From the NCBI RefSeq assembly GCF_026241225.1, contig NZ_JAPFQP010000002.1:310001-374000 (forward strand): 64,000 bases of DNA. Reading direction: 5' to 3'. The position numbers and the translations under genes are program-made. The notes under the pieces are model-generated. The model searched no databases. It saw only the letters and a program-made list of their open reading frames with translations, and was not told the DNA's origin. The stretch comes from Lentiprolixibacter aurantiacus. GTDB taxonomy: Bacteria > Bacteroidota > Bacteroidia > Flavobacteriales > Flavobacteriaceae. Positions 43,316-51,642 of the stretch are shown here, piece after piece (position 1 is the stretch's first letter; each line of letters opens with the position of its first letter).

Positions 43316-44068
43316 TTAGCTCTGGATTTGCCGCTTTAGATCTTCCATGGATTCTTGTAATTGCCTTAATAATCCTTTTTCCGTGGTGGCATCCACCCCA
43401 AAGGTAAGTTTACTGCTAACCATCCACATTTCCTGGATATCTTCCGGACTTATTTCATAGGGAGGGTAGTTTTCATTGAGTGAAATGAGGATCAACCTGC
43501 CTGAATTTGGGTGTCGTTCTATTTTCTTAACCAGTACCGCATCCTGAAGTACAATAACATACATCTTATTGGGGCTTACGTCGTCCAGGTCTTCTACCGC
43601 ACGGGCGAGCACCCAGTCGCCCGGTTTTAAATTGGGCAACATACTATCTCCTTCAACCTGGAAACCCCGGTAGGTAGCATTTCTGAATTCCGGAATTGGC
43701 AGGTCAAATGCCGGTAATTGCCTATACCAGCTGGTGTCATGAATATTCTGGGGATAGCCCGCTGCAGCTTTAGCATTTACCAGCACCATATTTTCACGGT
43801 CTGCCGTATCCACAGTCACTACTTTTGGTATAACGCTGGTAGTGGAGGGTTCCAGGTATTTAGTATCACTTGCCCCATATAACCACAAGGGATTTATTTT
43901 GAATTGCCGAAGCAACTCCATAACGAGTTTACCGGAAAGTTTGGTCCTCCCCCTTTCTATATCCGCAGTAGTATTGGCAACGCCCAGTAATTGGGCAAAT
44001 TCGGTTTGTGTGAATCCCAGATCCCTGCGAACTTCAATAAAACGTTTGATTGTTTTCTGCTGTTCCAT
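43316..44068 (-). CDS. LexA-like XRE/S24 transcriptional repressor
   Basis: A 250-residue regulator. Residues 5-60 are a helix-turn-helix (LGFTQTEFAQLLGVANTTADIERGRT). Residues 95-230 are an S24 LexA-type domain with a candidate self-cleavage site Ala103-Gly104 (AKAAAGYP), nucleophile Ser142 (VEGDSMLPNLKPGDW) and general base Lys181 or Lys182 (AVLVKKIE). These spacings match LexA/UmuD, so it is likely a self-cleaving SOS-type repressor. The C-terminal tail is a short coiled coil (RQLQESMEDLKRQIQS). The start ATG at 44068 is chosen; the frame is open 39 bases more. Its promoter overlaps an operator-like repeat. Confidence 0.88.
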   Translation of the reverse strand: MEQQKTIKRFIEVRRDLGFTQTEFAQLLGVANTTADIERGRTKLSGKLVMELLRQFKINPLWLYGASDTKYLEPSTTSVIPKVVTVDTADRENMVLVNAKAAAGYPQNIHDTSWYRQLPAFDLPIPEFRNATYRGFQVEGDSMLPNLKPGDWVLARAVEDLDDVSPNKMYVIVLQDAVLVKKIERHPNSGRLILISLNENYPPYEISPEDIQEMWMVSSKLTFGVDATTEKGLLRQLQESMEDLKRQIQS

Positions 44069-44129
44069 CCGTCTTTTTCTTTTGTCCGGGCCCTTAGCTA
44101 AAAGCAAACTTGCTTATCAGGCTCGCAAT

Positions 44130-44158
44130 CAAATATACAAAAATTGGATTATTTCCAA
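44130..44158 (-). promoter_or_regulatory. Promoter of the S24 repressor (TTTTGG, 18 bases, TATATTTG)
   Basis: On the minus strand the -33 TTG (44156-44158) and -7 TATATTTG (44130-44137) are separated by 18 bases, a full consensus match. The first operator-like repeat (44144-44158) covers the -33 element, which predicts autorepression. Confidence 0.65.
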
Positions 44159-44198
44159 AATATTATTGGATATATTCCATTTTTAGGATATTTTCCAT
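44144..44198. promoter_or_regulatory. Three operator-like inverted repeats TWGGA-N5-TCCAW
   Basis: Three sites share one pattern: TTGGATTATTTCCAA (44144-44158), TTGGATATATTCCAT (44166-44180) and TAGGATATTTTCCAT (44184-44198). Their starts are 22 and 18 bases apart, about two helical turns. A further TTCCATATATTTGGAA (44193-44208) overlaps the forward -7 element. They lie between the S24 repressor and the divergent gene, as expected for a dimeric repressor controlling both. Confidence 0.7.
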
Positions 44199-44205
44199 AT
44201 ATTTG
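44198..44205 (+). promoter_or_regulatory. Promoter -7 element (TATATTTG) of the TIGR03915-like gene
   Basis: TATATTTG is a perfect -7 element with a 41-base leader to the ATG at 44247. It abuts the third operator-like repeat and is embedded in a TTCCA/TGGAA inverted repeat, so the repressor should block it. Confidence 0.55.
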
Positions 44206-44246
44206 GAAATAATACATATAGCGATCTAATTGAAATTGGAAATATT

Positions 44247-44864
44247 ATGGAACATGGTGTAACTTTAATTTATGATGGGAGCTTTAATGGTTTTTTATGC
44301 GCTGTATATAAAGCCTATGAAAGCAAGCTCTTCGTTACCGGTATTTTAAAAGAAGATCAATATCAGGAAGACATGTTTTCAAACGCCATTGTAACAAAAA
44401 CAGAGCTTAACAAGGCCAAAAGAGTTTGGTATAAATTACAGGACAAACACTATGAAGCCCTGAAGAACATCTACTTTGCCTTCCTTAGCGAAACCCCGGG
44501 TATTGAAATCCGGTTATATCGCCAGATCGTGAGGCGTCTAGGGCGACTGCCTATTACCAGTGATGACGATGTTCAGAATGGGTTTAATTACCTGGAAGGA
44601 ATAGTGAGCAGGGTATCCCGTGAGAAAAGAAAATGGGAAGCTTCTATAAACCTGAATTTTGCTCAGGGTAAACCTGCTATAGTAAGGATCAGACCAAAAT
44701 ACAACATCCTGCCCCTGATCTCAAGGTTCTTCAGGCTGACCCATCACAGCAATCCTTGGATTATTTTTGATCAGCAACGGAATTACGGTATTTATTTTGA
44801 TGGGGACGTTACCCAAATGGTTACGGAAATCCCCCGCCAATTCAATTGGGTTGATGCTGCCTGA
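44247..44864 (+). CDS. TIGR03915-like DNA-metabolism protein
   Basis: A 205-residue soluble protein that resembles the TIGR03915 family (DUF4130-related, putative DNA modification or repair): TLIYDGSFNGFLCAVYKAYE near the N-terminus, LKNIYFAFLSETPGIEIRLYRQIVRRLG in the middle, and AIVRIRPKYNILPLISRFF followed by PWIIFDQQRNYGIYFDG at the end. In other genomes this protein is usually next to a radical SAM partner (TIGR03916), probably forming a DNA lesion repair pair. No radical SAM gene is adjacent here. The protein is shorter than the usual 240-260. It faces the LexA-like repressor and is followed by uvrA. Confidence 0.75.
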   Translation: MEHGVTLIYDGSFNGFLCAVYKAYESKLFVTGILKEDQYQEDMFSNAIVTKTELNKAKRVWYKLQDKHYEALKNIYFAFLSETPGIEIRLYRQIVRRLGRLPITSDDDVQNGFNYLEGIVSRVSREKRKWEASINLNFAQGKPAIVRIRPKYNILPLISRFFRLTHHSNPWIIFDQQRNYGIYFDGDVTQMVTEIPRQFNWVDAA

Positions 44865-44913
44865 TACTTTCGCATATACTAAACAGGGCCTATGTGATTA
44901 GTTTTCCTTACAT

Positions 44914-44937
44914 GCCATTTTAGTTATTTTAAATGGC
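44914..44937 (+). terminator. Weak hairpin after the TIGR03915-like gene
   Basis: GCCATTT (44914-44920) pairs with AAATGGC (44931-44937) around a T-rich 10-base loop. No T tract follows, so termination is uncertain. The rest of 44865-45014 shows nothing I can name. Confidence 0.3.
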
Positions 44938-45014
44938 TTATATAGTACTGATAAATAATCCCTTTAGTGCTCTTTTGTTAATATAGTCGACTTCCTTATT
45001 ACTCGCCAAAGCCT

Positions 45015-45022
45015 TACCTTTG
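45015..45022 (+). promoter_or_regulatory. Promoter -7 element (TACCTTTG) of uvrA
   Basis: TACCTTTG matches TAnnTTTG perfectly, 17 bases before the uvrA ATG. No TTG is found 18-20 bases upstream. No copy of the TTGGA-N5-TCCAA operator is visible here. Confidence 0.55.
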
Positions 45023-45039
45023 CCACTTTCTTCTGCAGG

Positions 45040-47901
45040 ATGATAGATTTCGAGGAAAACATACAGGTTCAGGGCGCCAGGGTTCACAACCTCAAGAATA
45101 TTGACCTGACTATCCCCCGGGAAAAGCTGGTGGTTGTCACAGGCCTGTCTGGCAGCGGTAAATCATCACTGGCATTCGATACTATTTATGCCGAGGGTCA
45201 ACGGCGCTACATAGAGACCTTTTCTGCCTATGCACGCCAATTTCTTGGAGGACTGGAGCGTCCGGATGTTGATAAAATAGACGGGCTTTCACCGGTTATT
45301 GCTATTGAACAGAAGACTACCTCCAAATCTCCGAGATCTACTGTAGGGACAATCACCGAGGTTTATGATTTCCTGCGACTGCTTTTTGCCAGGGCCGGGG
45401 AAGCCTATAGCTACAAGACAGGGGAAAAAATGGTGAGCTATAGCGATGAACAAATTAAAAATCTGATCCTTACCTCATTTGCCGATAAGAAGATCAACAT
45501 CCTTGCACCGGTGGTTAAATCGCGAAAGGGACACTACAGGGAACTCTTTGAGCAGATAGCCAAACAAGGGTTTGTAAAGGTCCGGGTAGATGGCGAAATC
45601 CGGGATATCATACAGGGGATGAAGGTAGACCGTTATAAGACTCATGATATTGAGATCGTTGTAGACCGTTTACTGGTTTCTGAAGGAGAGGAAACCGAAA
45701 AGAGGCTTGCTGAATCCATCAATACAGCCATGTACAGTGGCAGCAATGTGCTAATGGTACTTGAAGAAGGGCAGGAAGAGCCGCGCTATTTTAGTCGGGA
45801 TCTTATGTGCCCAAGTTCAGGAATATCCTATCCCGTGCCAGAACCTAACACTTTTTCTTTTAATTCCCCCAAAGGCATGTGCCCGGATTGTCACGGACTG
45901 GGTCATGTTTATGAGATTAACGAGCAAAAGATTTTCCCGAATAAAAAGCTATCCATCAAAGCCGGGGGTATTGCTCCATTGGGCGAATACAAGAAATCCT
46001 GGGCATTCCGACAGCTGGAAACTATAGCCCGGCGCTACGATTTTGACCTGAATGATCCTATAGCAACCCTACCAGAAGATGCGATGGAGGTAATTCTGTA
46101 CGGCGGTGAAGAAAATTTCGAAGTAGACTCCAAAACCCTTGGGGTAAGACGTGAATATAAAATAGATTACGAAGGCATAGCCAATTTCATAAAGGCACAG
46201 CATAAGGAAGCAGACTCCAGCAGCATCAGGAGATGGGCACGGGAATATATGGACCGTATTAGTTGTCCGAGTTGTAAGGGATCCCGACTTAAGATATCCT
46301 CCCTGTACTTTCGGATTAATAACAAGAATATAGCCGAACTCTCCGAGATGGACATTGGTGATCTGGCTGCCTTTTTCAGGGAACTAAAGCAGGTACTGAA
46401 AGGTGACCAGAAGAAAATTGCCGAAGAAGTAGTCAAGGAAATCGGTACGCGTTTGCAGTTTCTTTTAGATGTAGGACTGGACTACCTGTCCCTGAACAGG
46501 AGCTCCAAATCCCTGTCCGGAGGGGAAGCGCAGCGCATAAGGCTGGCCACCCAAATTGGCTCACAACTGGTAGGGGTCCTCTATATTCTGGACGAACCCA
46601 GTATTGGATTGCACCAGAGGGACAATAACCGACTCATACACTCACTTGAGTCATTGAGGGATATAGGAAACTCTGTAATTGTGGTAGAGCACGATCGTGA
46701 TATGATCGAGCATGCAGACCATGTGATCGACATCGGGCCAAGGGCGGGCAAGCATGGGGGCGAGATTATCTCAGAAGGTCCTCCGAGCGAATTAGTTGGT
46801 CATCATACTCTAACCGCAGACTACATCTCCGGCATAAAATCTATTCCCGTACCCAAGAAAAGGCGGAAAGGAAATGGAAAATCCTTATTGCTCAAGGGTT
46901 GCACAGGAAATAATTTGAAAAATGTGGATGCACTTTTCCCTTTGGGCAAAATGATTGGCGTTACCGGGGTTTCCGGCAGTGGCAAATCAACTCTTATCAA
47001 TGAGACCCTCTACCCTATTCTAAACGCCTACTTTTTCAATGGTGTCAGGAAGCCCATGCCATACAAAGACATCAAAGGCTTACAACATATAGACAAGGTA
47101 ATAGATATTAACCAGTCGCCCATAGGCCGAACACCACGTTCCAATCCGGCTACGTATACTGGAGTGTTCAGCGAGATTCGTTCCCTGTTTTCCAAAACAC
47201 CAGAGGCCTCTATTCGCGGATATAAACCCGGACGTTTTAGTTTTAATGTGAAGGGCGGGAGATGCGAGACTTGCCAGGGAGGCGGTTTGCGCGTTATTGA
47301 AATGAACTTTCTGCCCGATGTTTATGTTGAATGCGAAACCTGCAATGGGAAACGTTTCAATCGGGAAACTCTTGAAATCCGTTATAAGGGAAAATCCATT
47401 GCCGATGTGCTGGAAATGACTATGGATGAAGCCGTAGCCTTTTTTGAGCATATTCCAAAGATTTATCGAAAACTTAAGACCATACAGGAAGTGGGCCTGG
47501 GATACATTTCGCTGGGTCAGCAATCCACTACCCTATCCGGTGGGGAAGCACAGCGGGTGAAACTGGCCACCGAACTTTCCAAAAGGGATACCGGGAACAC
47601 CTTTTACATTCTGGATGAACCCACTACAGGACTGCATTTTGAAGATATCCGTGTGCTTATGGAAGTGCTCAACAAGCTGGTAGACAAAGGAAATACCGTA
47701 CTGGTCATCGAACACAACATGGATGTGATTAAAATGGTTGATCATATCATAGATATTGGATATGAAGGAGGGCGTGGAGGTGGAATGATTGTTGCGGAAG
47801 GAACTCCGGAGGAAGTGGCAAGGGACGAACGAAGCTATACTGCTCAATTCTTAAAACGGGAACTTCCGGAATATTCGGATGATTTTCAAAGTAGTAATTG
47901 A
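45040..47901 (+). CDS. uvrA: Excinuclease ABC subunit A
   Basis: A 953-residue protein with two ABC ATPase halves: Walker [13 protein letters not shown] near residue 35 and [15 protein letters not shown] in the second half; signature [19 protein letters not shown] and [17 protein letters not shown]; Walker [16 protein letters not shown] and [15 protein letters not shown]. It finds bulky DNA lesions with UvrB in nucleotide excision repair. The zinc module of the second half is normal ([11 protein letters not shown] ... CETCNGKRF). The first-half motif reads CPSSGIS ... [10 protein letters not shown], so one cysteine of the first pair is serine; I believe this is common in Bacteroidota. It leads a run with the next two genes. 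Confidence 0.97.
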   Translation: MIDFEENIQVQGARVHNLKNIDLTIPREKLVVVTGLSGSGKSSLAFDTIYAEGQRRYIETFSAYARQFLGGLERPDVDKIDGLSPVIAIEQKTTSKSPRSTVGTITEVYDFLRLLFARAGEAYSYKTGEKMVSYSDEQIKNLILTSFADKKINILAPVVKSRKGHYRELFEQIAKQGFVKVRVDGEIRDIIQGMKVDRYKTHDIEIVVDRLLVSEGEETEKRLAESINTAMYSGSNVLMVLEEGQEEPRYFSRDLMCPSSGISYPVPEPNTFSFNSPKGMCPDCHGLGHVYEINEQKIFPNKKLSIKAGGIAPLGEYKKSWAFRQLETIARRYDFDLNDPIATLPEDAMEVILYGGEENFEVDSKTLGVRREYKIDYEGIANFIKAQHKEADSSSIRRWAREYMDRISCPSCKGSRLKISSLYFRINNKNIAELSEMDIGDLAAFFRELKQVLKGDQKKIAEEVVKEIGTRLQFLLDVGLDYLSLNRSSKSLSGGEAQRIRLATQIGSQLVGVLYILDEPSIGLHQRDNNRLIHSLESLRDIGNSVIVVEHDRDMIEHADHVIDIGPRAGKHGGEIISEGPPSELVGHHTLTADYISGIKSIPVPKKRRKGNGKSLLLKGCTGNNLKNVDALFPLGKMIGVTGVSGSGKSTLINETLYPILNAYFFNGVRKPMPYKDIKGLQHIDKVIDINQSPIGRTPRSNPATYTGVFSEIRSLFSKTPEASIRGYKPGRFSFNVKGGRCETCQGGGLRVIEMNFLPDVYVECETCNGKRFNRETLEIRYKGKSIADVLEMTMDEAVAFFEHIPKIYRKLKTIQEVGLGYISLGQQSTTLSGGEAQRVKLATELSKRDTGNTFYILDEPTTGLHFEDIRVLMEVLNKLVDKGNTVLVIEHNMDVIKMVDHIIDIGYEGGRGGGMIVAEGTPEEVARDERSYTAQFLKRELPEYSDDFQSSN

Positions 47902-47951
47902 AAATATTAAGTGATGAGTATACGTTACTCATTTGGGTTAAATATAATTCC

Positions 47952-48638
47952 ATGAGAAAAGAGAAACATCCAAAAGGCTGGAATGAAATTAAAACCAATG
48001 ATTCCTGGGCAATCTTCAAGATTATGGGGGAATTTGTAAATGGTTTCGAAAAAATGAGTGCCATTGGGCCCTGTGTTACTATTTTCGGCTCTGCTCGTAC
48101 AAAGCAGGAAAATGAGTACTATGAACTTACCGTTAATATAGCAAGGAAAATTGCCGAAGCCGGTTATGGAATTATTACAGGGGGTGGTCCTGGAATAATG
48201 GAGGCCGGGAACAGGGGAGCACACCTGGCAGGTGGCACCTCGGTAGGACTAAATATCGATTTGCCTTTCGAACAACACGATAACCCCTACATAGATGATG
48301 ATAAAAGTCTGGACTTCGACTACTTTTTTGTCAGGAAGGTCATGTTCGTTAAATATTCGCAGGGGTTTGTGGTTATGCCTGGTGGTTTTGGCACCCTGGA
48401 TGAATTATTCGAAGCAATTACTCTTATTCAAACAAATAAAATAGGTAGGTTTCCAATAATCCTGGTGGGATCCCGGTTCTGGAAAGGCCTGATAGACTGG
48501 ATAAAGGAAACTATGCTTGGAGCCGGAAATATAAGTGCCGGCGACCTGGATCTTATTCGTATTGTAGACTCGGCTGAAGAAGTAGTTGAACTTATTGATG
48601 CCTTCTATAAAGGCCATACCCTGAGCCCCAATTTCTAA
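47952..48638 (+). CDS. LOG-family protein (TIGR00730, nucleotide 5'-monophosphate phosphoribohydrolase)
   Basis: A 228-residue Rossmann-like protein. The LOG motifs are GGGPGIMEAGNRGA and PGGFGTLDELFEAIT, which together form the nucleotide-binding and catalytic site of cytokinin riboside or general purine/pyrimidine 5'-monophosphate phosphoribohydrolases. FGSARTKQENEYYELT opens the fold. It probably splits NMPs to base and ribose-5-phosphate. The reading frame extends 54 bases upstream from a TTG, but the ATG at 47952 is the normal start. It lies 50 bases after uvrA and 7 bases before the M1-like gene. Confidence 0.88.
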   Translation: MRKEKHPKGWNEIKTNDSWAIFKIMGEFVNGFEKMSAIGPCVTIFGSARTKQENEYYELTVNIARKIAEAGYGIITGGGPGIMEAGNRGAHLAGGTSVGLNIDLPFEQHDNPYIDDDKSLDFDYFFVRKVMFVKYSQGFVVMPGGFGTLDELFEAITLIQTNKIGRFPIILVGSRFWKGLIDWIKETMLGAGNISAGDLDLIRIVDSAEEVVELIDAFYKGHTLSPNF

Positions 48639-48645
48639 TACAGCA

Positions 48646-51486
48646 ATGCCGCAAAATAAACGTATTTCGCTCATATTCGCCTTTCTGGTCTGCATCTGTT
48701 TGCTGCAATCATCCTATTTAAAGGCTCAGCACGACAATACTTTAAAGGCTACACTTGAACGGGGAACCAGCACTGTAAATATCCAGCAGGAATTCACTTA
48801 CAAGAACTCCTCCGCAGACACCCTGTCTGTTTTATACTTTAATGACTGGGCACATGCTTATTCGGATAAAAACACTGCTCTCGCCAGGAGATTTGCCGAA
48901 GATTTCAAAAAGGCACTCCACCTGGCCAAGGATAGCAACCGCGGATCCACAGAAGTATTAAGTATGCTAGACGAAGATTTTCGTTCCCTGACCTGGAAAC
49001 GAAAAGAGGGGCAAATAGACCTCATAAGAATTGAGCTCAACGAACCTATACCCCCTGGTGGAGAGCAGCGTTTTATATTTACATACACGGTTAAGCTTCC
49101 GCCTAACCGTTATACTCCTTTTGGATACGGTGCAGATGGGGGATTTTATTTGAAGGACTGGTATCTGACCCCTGCTGTTTACGATGGAGAATGGCATTTA
49201 TACTCCAATAAAAACCTGGAAGATCTTTATACCGACAACACCGATACAAATATCTTCTTTACCTATCCGGCAGGGCTGGATATGGGCACTAACTTTAACG
49301 AGGTTAATATCATGCCCTTCCCGGATAAGAACTATGCCACCCTGAGCGGTGTAAATCGCAAATCCTGTGATATAATACTCAATGCTCAATGGGAATTTAT
49401 CAAGCATGTGACTTCTAATCTTGTAGTGGCAACGGACATCCGGTCTAATAAATACGACAACATTTCCCAGGGAGTATCCATTAACCGAATTACCGACTTT
49501 ATTACTGAAAACCTCGGCAAATTCCCTTATGAACAGCTCCTTGTGAGTGAAATTGATTTCAATAAGAACCCGCTTTACGGCCTTAGTCAGCTGCCTTCCT
49601 TTGTGCGTCCTTACAAGGAACAGTTCCAGTTTGAATTGAAATTTCTCAAAACCGCGTTGCGAAGTTACATGAGGGAAACCATTTTTGTAGATCCCAGAAA
49701 GGAGCAATGGCTCACCGACGCATTGGTCAATTACATGATGATCAAGTATGTTGACACATTTTATCCTGATCAGAAATTATTAGGTAAGCTATCAAGTATT
49801 TGGGGGGTTCGCAACTACCATCTGGCTGAAATGGGATTCAACGAGCAGTATGCCTTCTTTAATATGCTCACTGCCAGGAAGAACCTCGATCAGGCACTGA
49901 CTACCCCCAACGATTCCCTGATTAAGTTCAACCAGAAAATAGCAAACACCTACAAGGCCGGGCTCGGGCTGGCCTATCTGGCAGATTACCTGGGGAATAC
50001 AGTAGTTGATAAAAGTGTTTCGGAGTTTTATGAGGAGTACAGCCTTAAACAGGTTAGTCCCCTGGATTTTATCCGGATTCTGGAACAAAACACGGAAAAA
50101 GACATCAGCTGGTTTTATGATACATATGTCAGTTCGGACAAGCGTATTGACTTCAAGATATCCAATGTAGTCAAAGCCCAGGATTCGCTTTACGTTACCA
50201 TCAAAAACAAGACGGGAACAAACGTGCCCATCTCCTTATTCGGAATCAGAAATGATACCGTGGTATCCGAATATTGGTTAACTAATATTGAGGATGAACG
50301 GGAATTTGCTTTACCCAGGAATACGGAGAATCGATTGGTTCTAAATTACGATCAGAAAATCCCTGAATTCAATCAAAGGGATAACTGGAAAACACTCAAA
50401 GGATGGTTTTCCAGCAATAAAAAACTCAAGCTCCAATTTTTTAAGGACTCTGAGGATCCCTATTACAACCAGATTTTTTACATGCCTGTTGCTAACTTCA
50501 ATGTGTACGACGGACTTAGCCCGGGCATCCGATTTACCAACAAGACTTTGCTGGAAAGGCCTTTTATTTACGATTTTTCACCCAGCTACGCCATGCGTGA
50601 AAAATCAATGGTGGGCTTTGCCAAGCTCAATTACAGGCAGTACCTGCAAAAAAGTGGTCTGTACGTTATCAATTATGCAATGCGTGCCTCTACGGCACAT
50701 TTCCAGACCAACTCCCGCTACAGCACCATCACCCCTTCTGTTGGCATTGGCTGGAGGCCAGCTGACCTGATTGCTAATAAGAGGAGTTCTTTGGTTTTCC
50801 GCTATGTCAATGTTTTTAGGGATATAGATCCCTCATTAGACCTGCAAACCGATCCGGATTACAGTGTATTTAACCTGCGGTTTAATAGTATTAATAACGG
50901 GATTATCGATTACTTCTCCTGGTTTGCAGATGCGCAGCATTCCGCTGATTTCACCAAATTGGCGTTAAATATGGAATACCGTAAATTATTCCAGAACAAT
51001 ACCCAGGTAAACCTCAGGTTCTTCGCCGGCAAGTTCATCAGGAATCAAACCAATTCCGATTTTTTCAGTTTTGCCCTTGACCGCCCGACAGACTATCTGT
51101 TTGACTATAATTACCTGGGTAGATCCGAGGATTCAGGCATAACAAGTCAGCAGATCATAATAGCAGAAGGAGGGTTTAAATCGCAGTTGGAGAACCCGTT
51201 TGCCAATGACTGGATAGTGACTACCAACGCTAGTTTCAATCTATGGAAATGGATTGAGCTTTACGGAGATGCAGGGTTTATCAAAAATAAAAACACCAAT
51301 TCACGCTTTGTATACGATTCGGGAATCAGGTTAAATCTGGTAACGGATTACTTTGAATTGTATTTCCCGCTCTACTCCAATAACGGCTGGGAAATAGGCC
51401 AGCCGAATTATGAGGAGCGTATTCGTTTTCTGGTCACACTAAGCCCCAGAACACTTATCGGCTTGTTTACCCGCAAGTGGTTTTAA
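48646..51486 (+). CDS. M1-peptidase-like protein lacking the zinc motif, with C-terminal barrel
   Basis: A 946-residue exported protein (signal ending near SSYLKAQ). Residues about 30-500 align in order with M1 aminopeptidases: beta N-terminal domain, then PYEQLLVSEIDFNKNPLYGLSQLPSFV. Where HExxH-x18-E should stand, the register gives KTALR (335-339) and Asp358 in WLTDAL (usual WLxEG), so the zinc site is absent and the domain is probably not a peptidase. Residues about 590-946 are long beta strands ending GLFTRKWF with a terminal phenylalanine, which suggests an outer-membrane barrel. It is 7 bases downstream of the LOG gene. Function unknown; binding or assembly at the cell surface is an inference. 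Confidence 0.75.
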   Translation: MPQNKRISLIFAFLVCICLLQSSYLKAQHDNTLKATLERGTSTVNIQQEFTYKNSSADTLSVLYFNDWAHAYSDKNTALARRFAEDFKKALHLAKDSNRGSTEVLSMLDEDFRSLTWKRKEGQIDLIRIELNEPIPPGGEQRFIFTYTVKLPPNRYTPFGYGADGGFYLKDWYLTPAVYDGEWHLYSNKNLEDLYTDNTDTNIFFTYPAGLDMGTNFNEVNIMPFPDKNYATLSGVNRKSCDIILNAQWEFIKHVTSNLVVATDIRSNKYDNISQGVSINRITDFITENLGKFPYEQLLVSEIDFNKNPLYGLSQLPSFVRPYKEQFQFELKFLKTALRSYMRETIFVDPRKEQWLTDALVNYMMIKYVDTFYPDQKLLGKLSSIWGVRNYHLAEMGFNEQYAFFNMLTARKNLDQALTTPNDSLIKFNQKIANTYKAGLGLAYLADYLGNTVVDKSVSEFYEEYSLKQVSPLDFIRILEQNTEKDISWFYDTYVSSDKRIDFKISNVVKAQDSLYVTIKNKTGTNVPISLFGIRNDTVVSEYWLTNIEDEREFALPRNTENRLVLNYDQKIPEFNQRDNWKTLKGWFSSNKKLKLQFFKDSEDPYYNQIFYMPVANFNVYDGLSPGIRFTNKTLLERPFIYDFSPSYAMREKSMVGFAKLNYRQYLQKSGLYVINYAMRASTAHFQTNSRYSTITPSVGIGWRPADLIANKRSSLVFRYVNVFRDIDPSLDLQTDPDYSVFNLRFNSINNGIIDYFSWFADAQHSADFTKLALNMEYRKLFQNNTQVNLRFFAGKFIRNQTNSDFFSFALDRPTDYLFDYNYLGRSEDSGITSQQIIIAEGGFKSQLENPFANDWIVTTNASFNLWKWIELYGDAGFIKNKNTNSRFVYDSGIRLNLVTDYFELYFPLYSNNGWEIGQPNYEERIRFLVTLSPRTLIGLFTRKWF

Positions 51487-51591
51487 TTGCATTATTCGTA
51501 ATTTAAAGCTGTTATTTTGATAAACCTTAAATTTAACTCCATAATACATCACATTTTTTATTAAATACTTAATAAAAATCACGGGTTGAGA

Positions 51592-51622
51592 TTGCAAAAT
51601 TCAACTGTAATTGATATTTTTG
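51592..51622 (+). promoter_or_regulatory. Promoter of the second E1 fusion (TTG, 20 bases, TATTTTTG)
   Basis: TTG at 51592-51594 and TATTTTTG at 51615-51622 are separated by 20 bases and fit the Bacteroidota pattern. The ATG at 51643 is 20 bases downstream. Confidence 0.62.
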
Positions 51623-51642
51623 CGTTAAATCCATAGTGCCTG

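Noticed and set aside
49198-49707. A 169-codon minus-strand frame inside the M1-like gene
   Set aside because: Antisense shadow of a clear secreted protein; no start signal or conserved motif.
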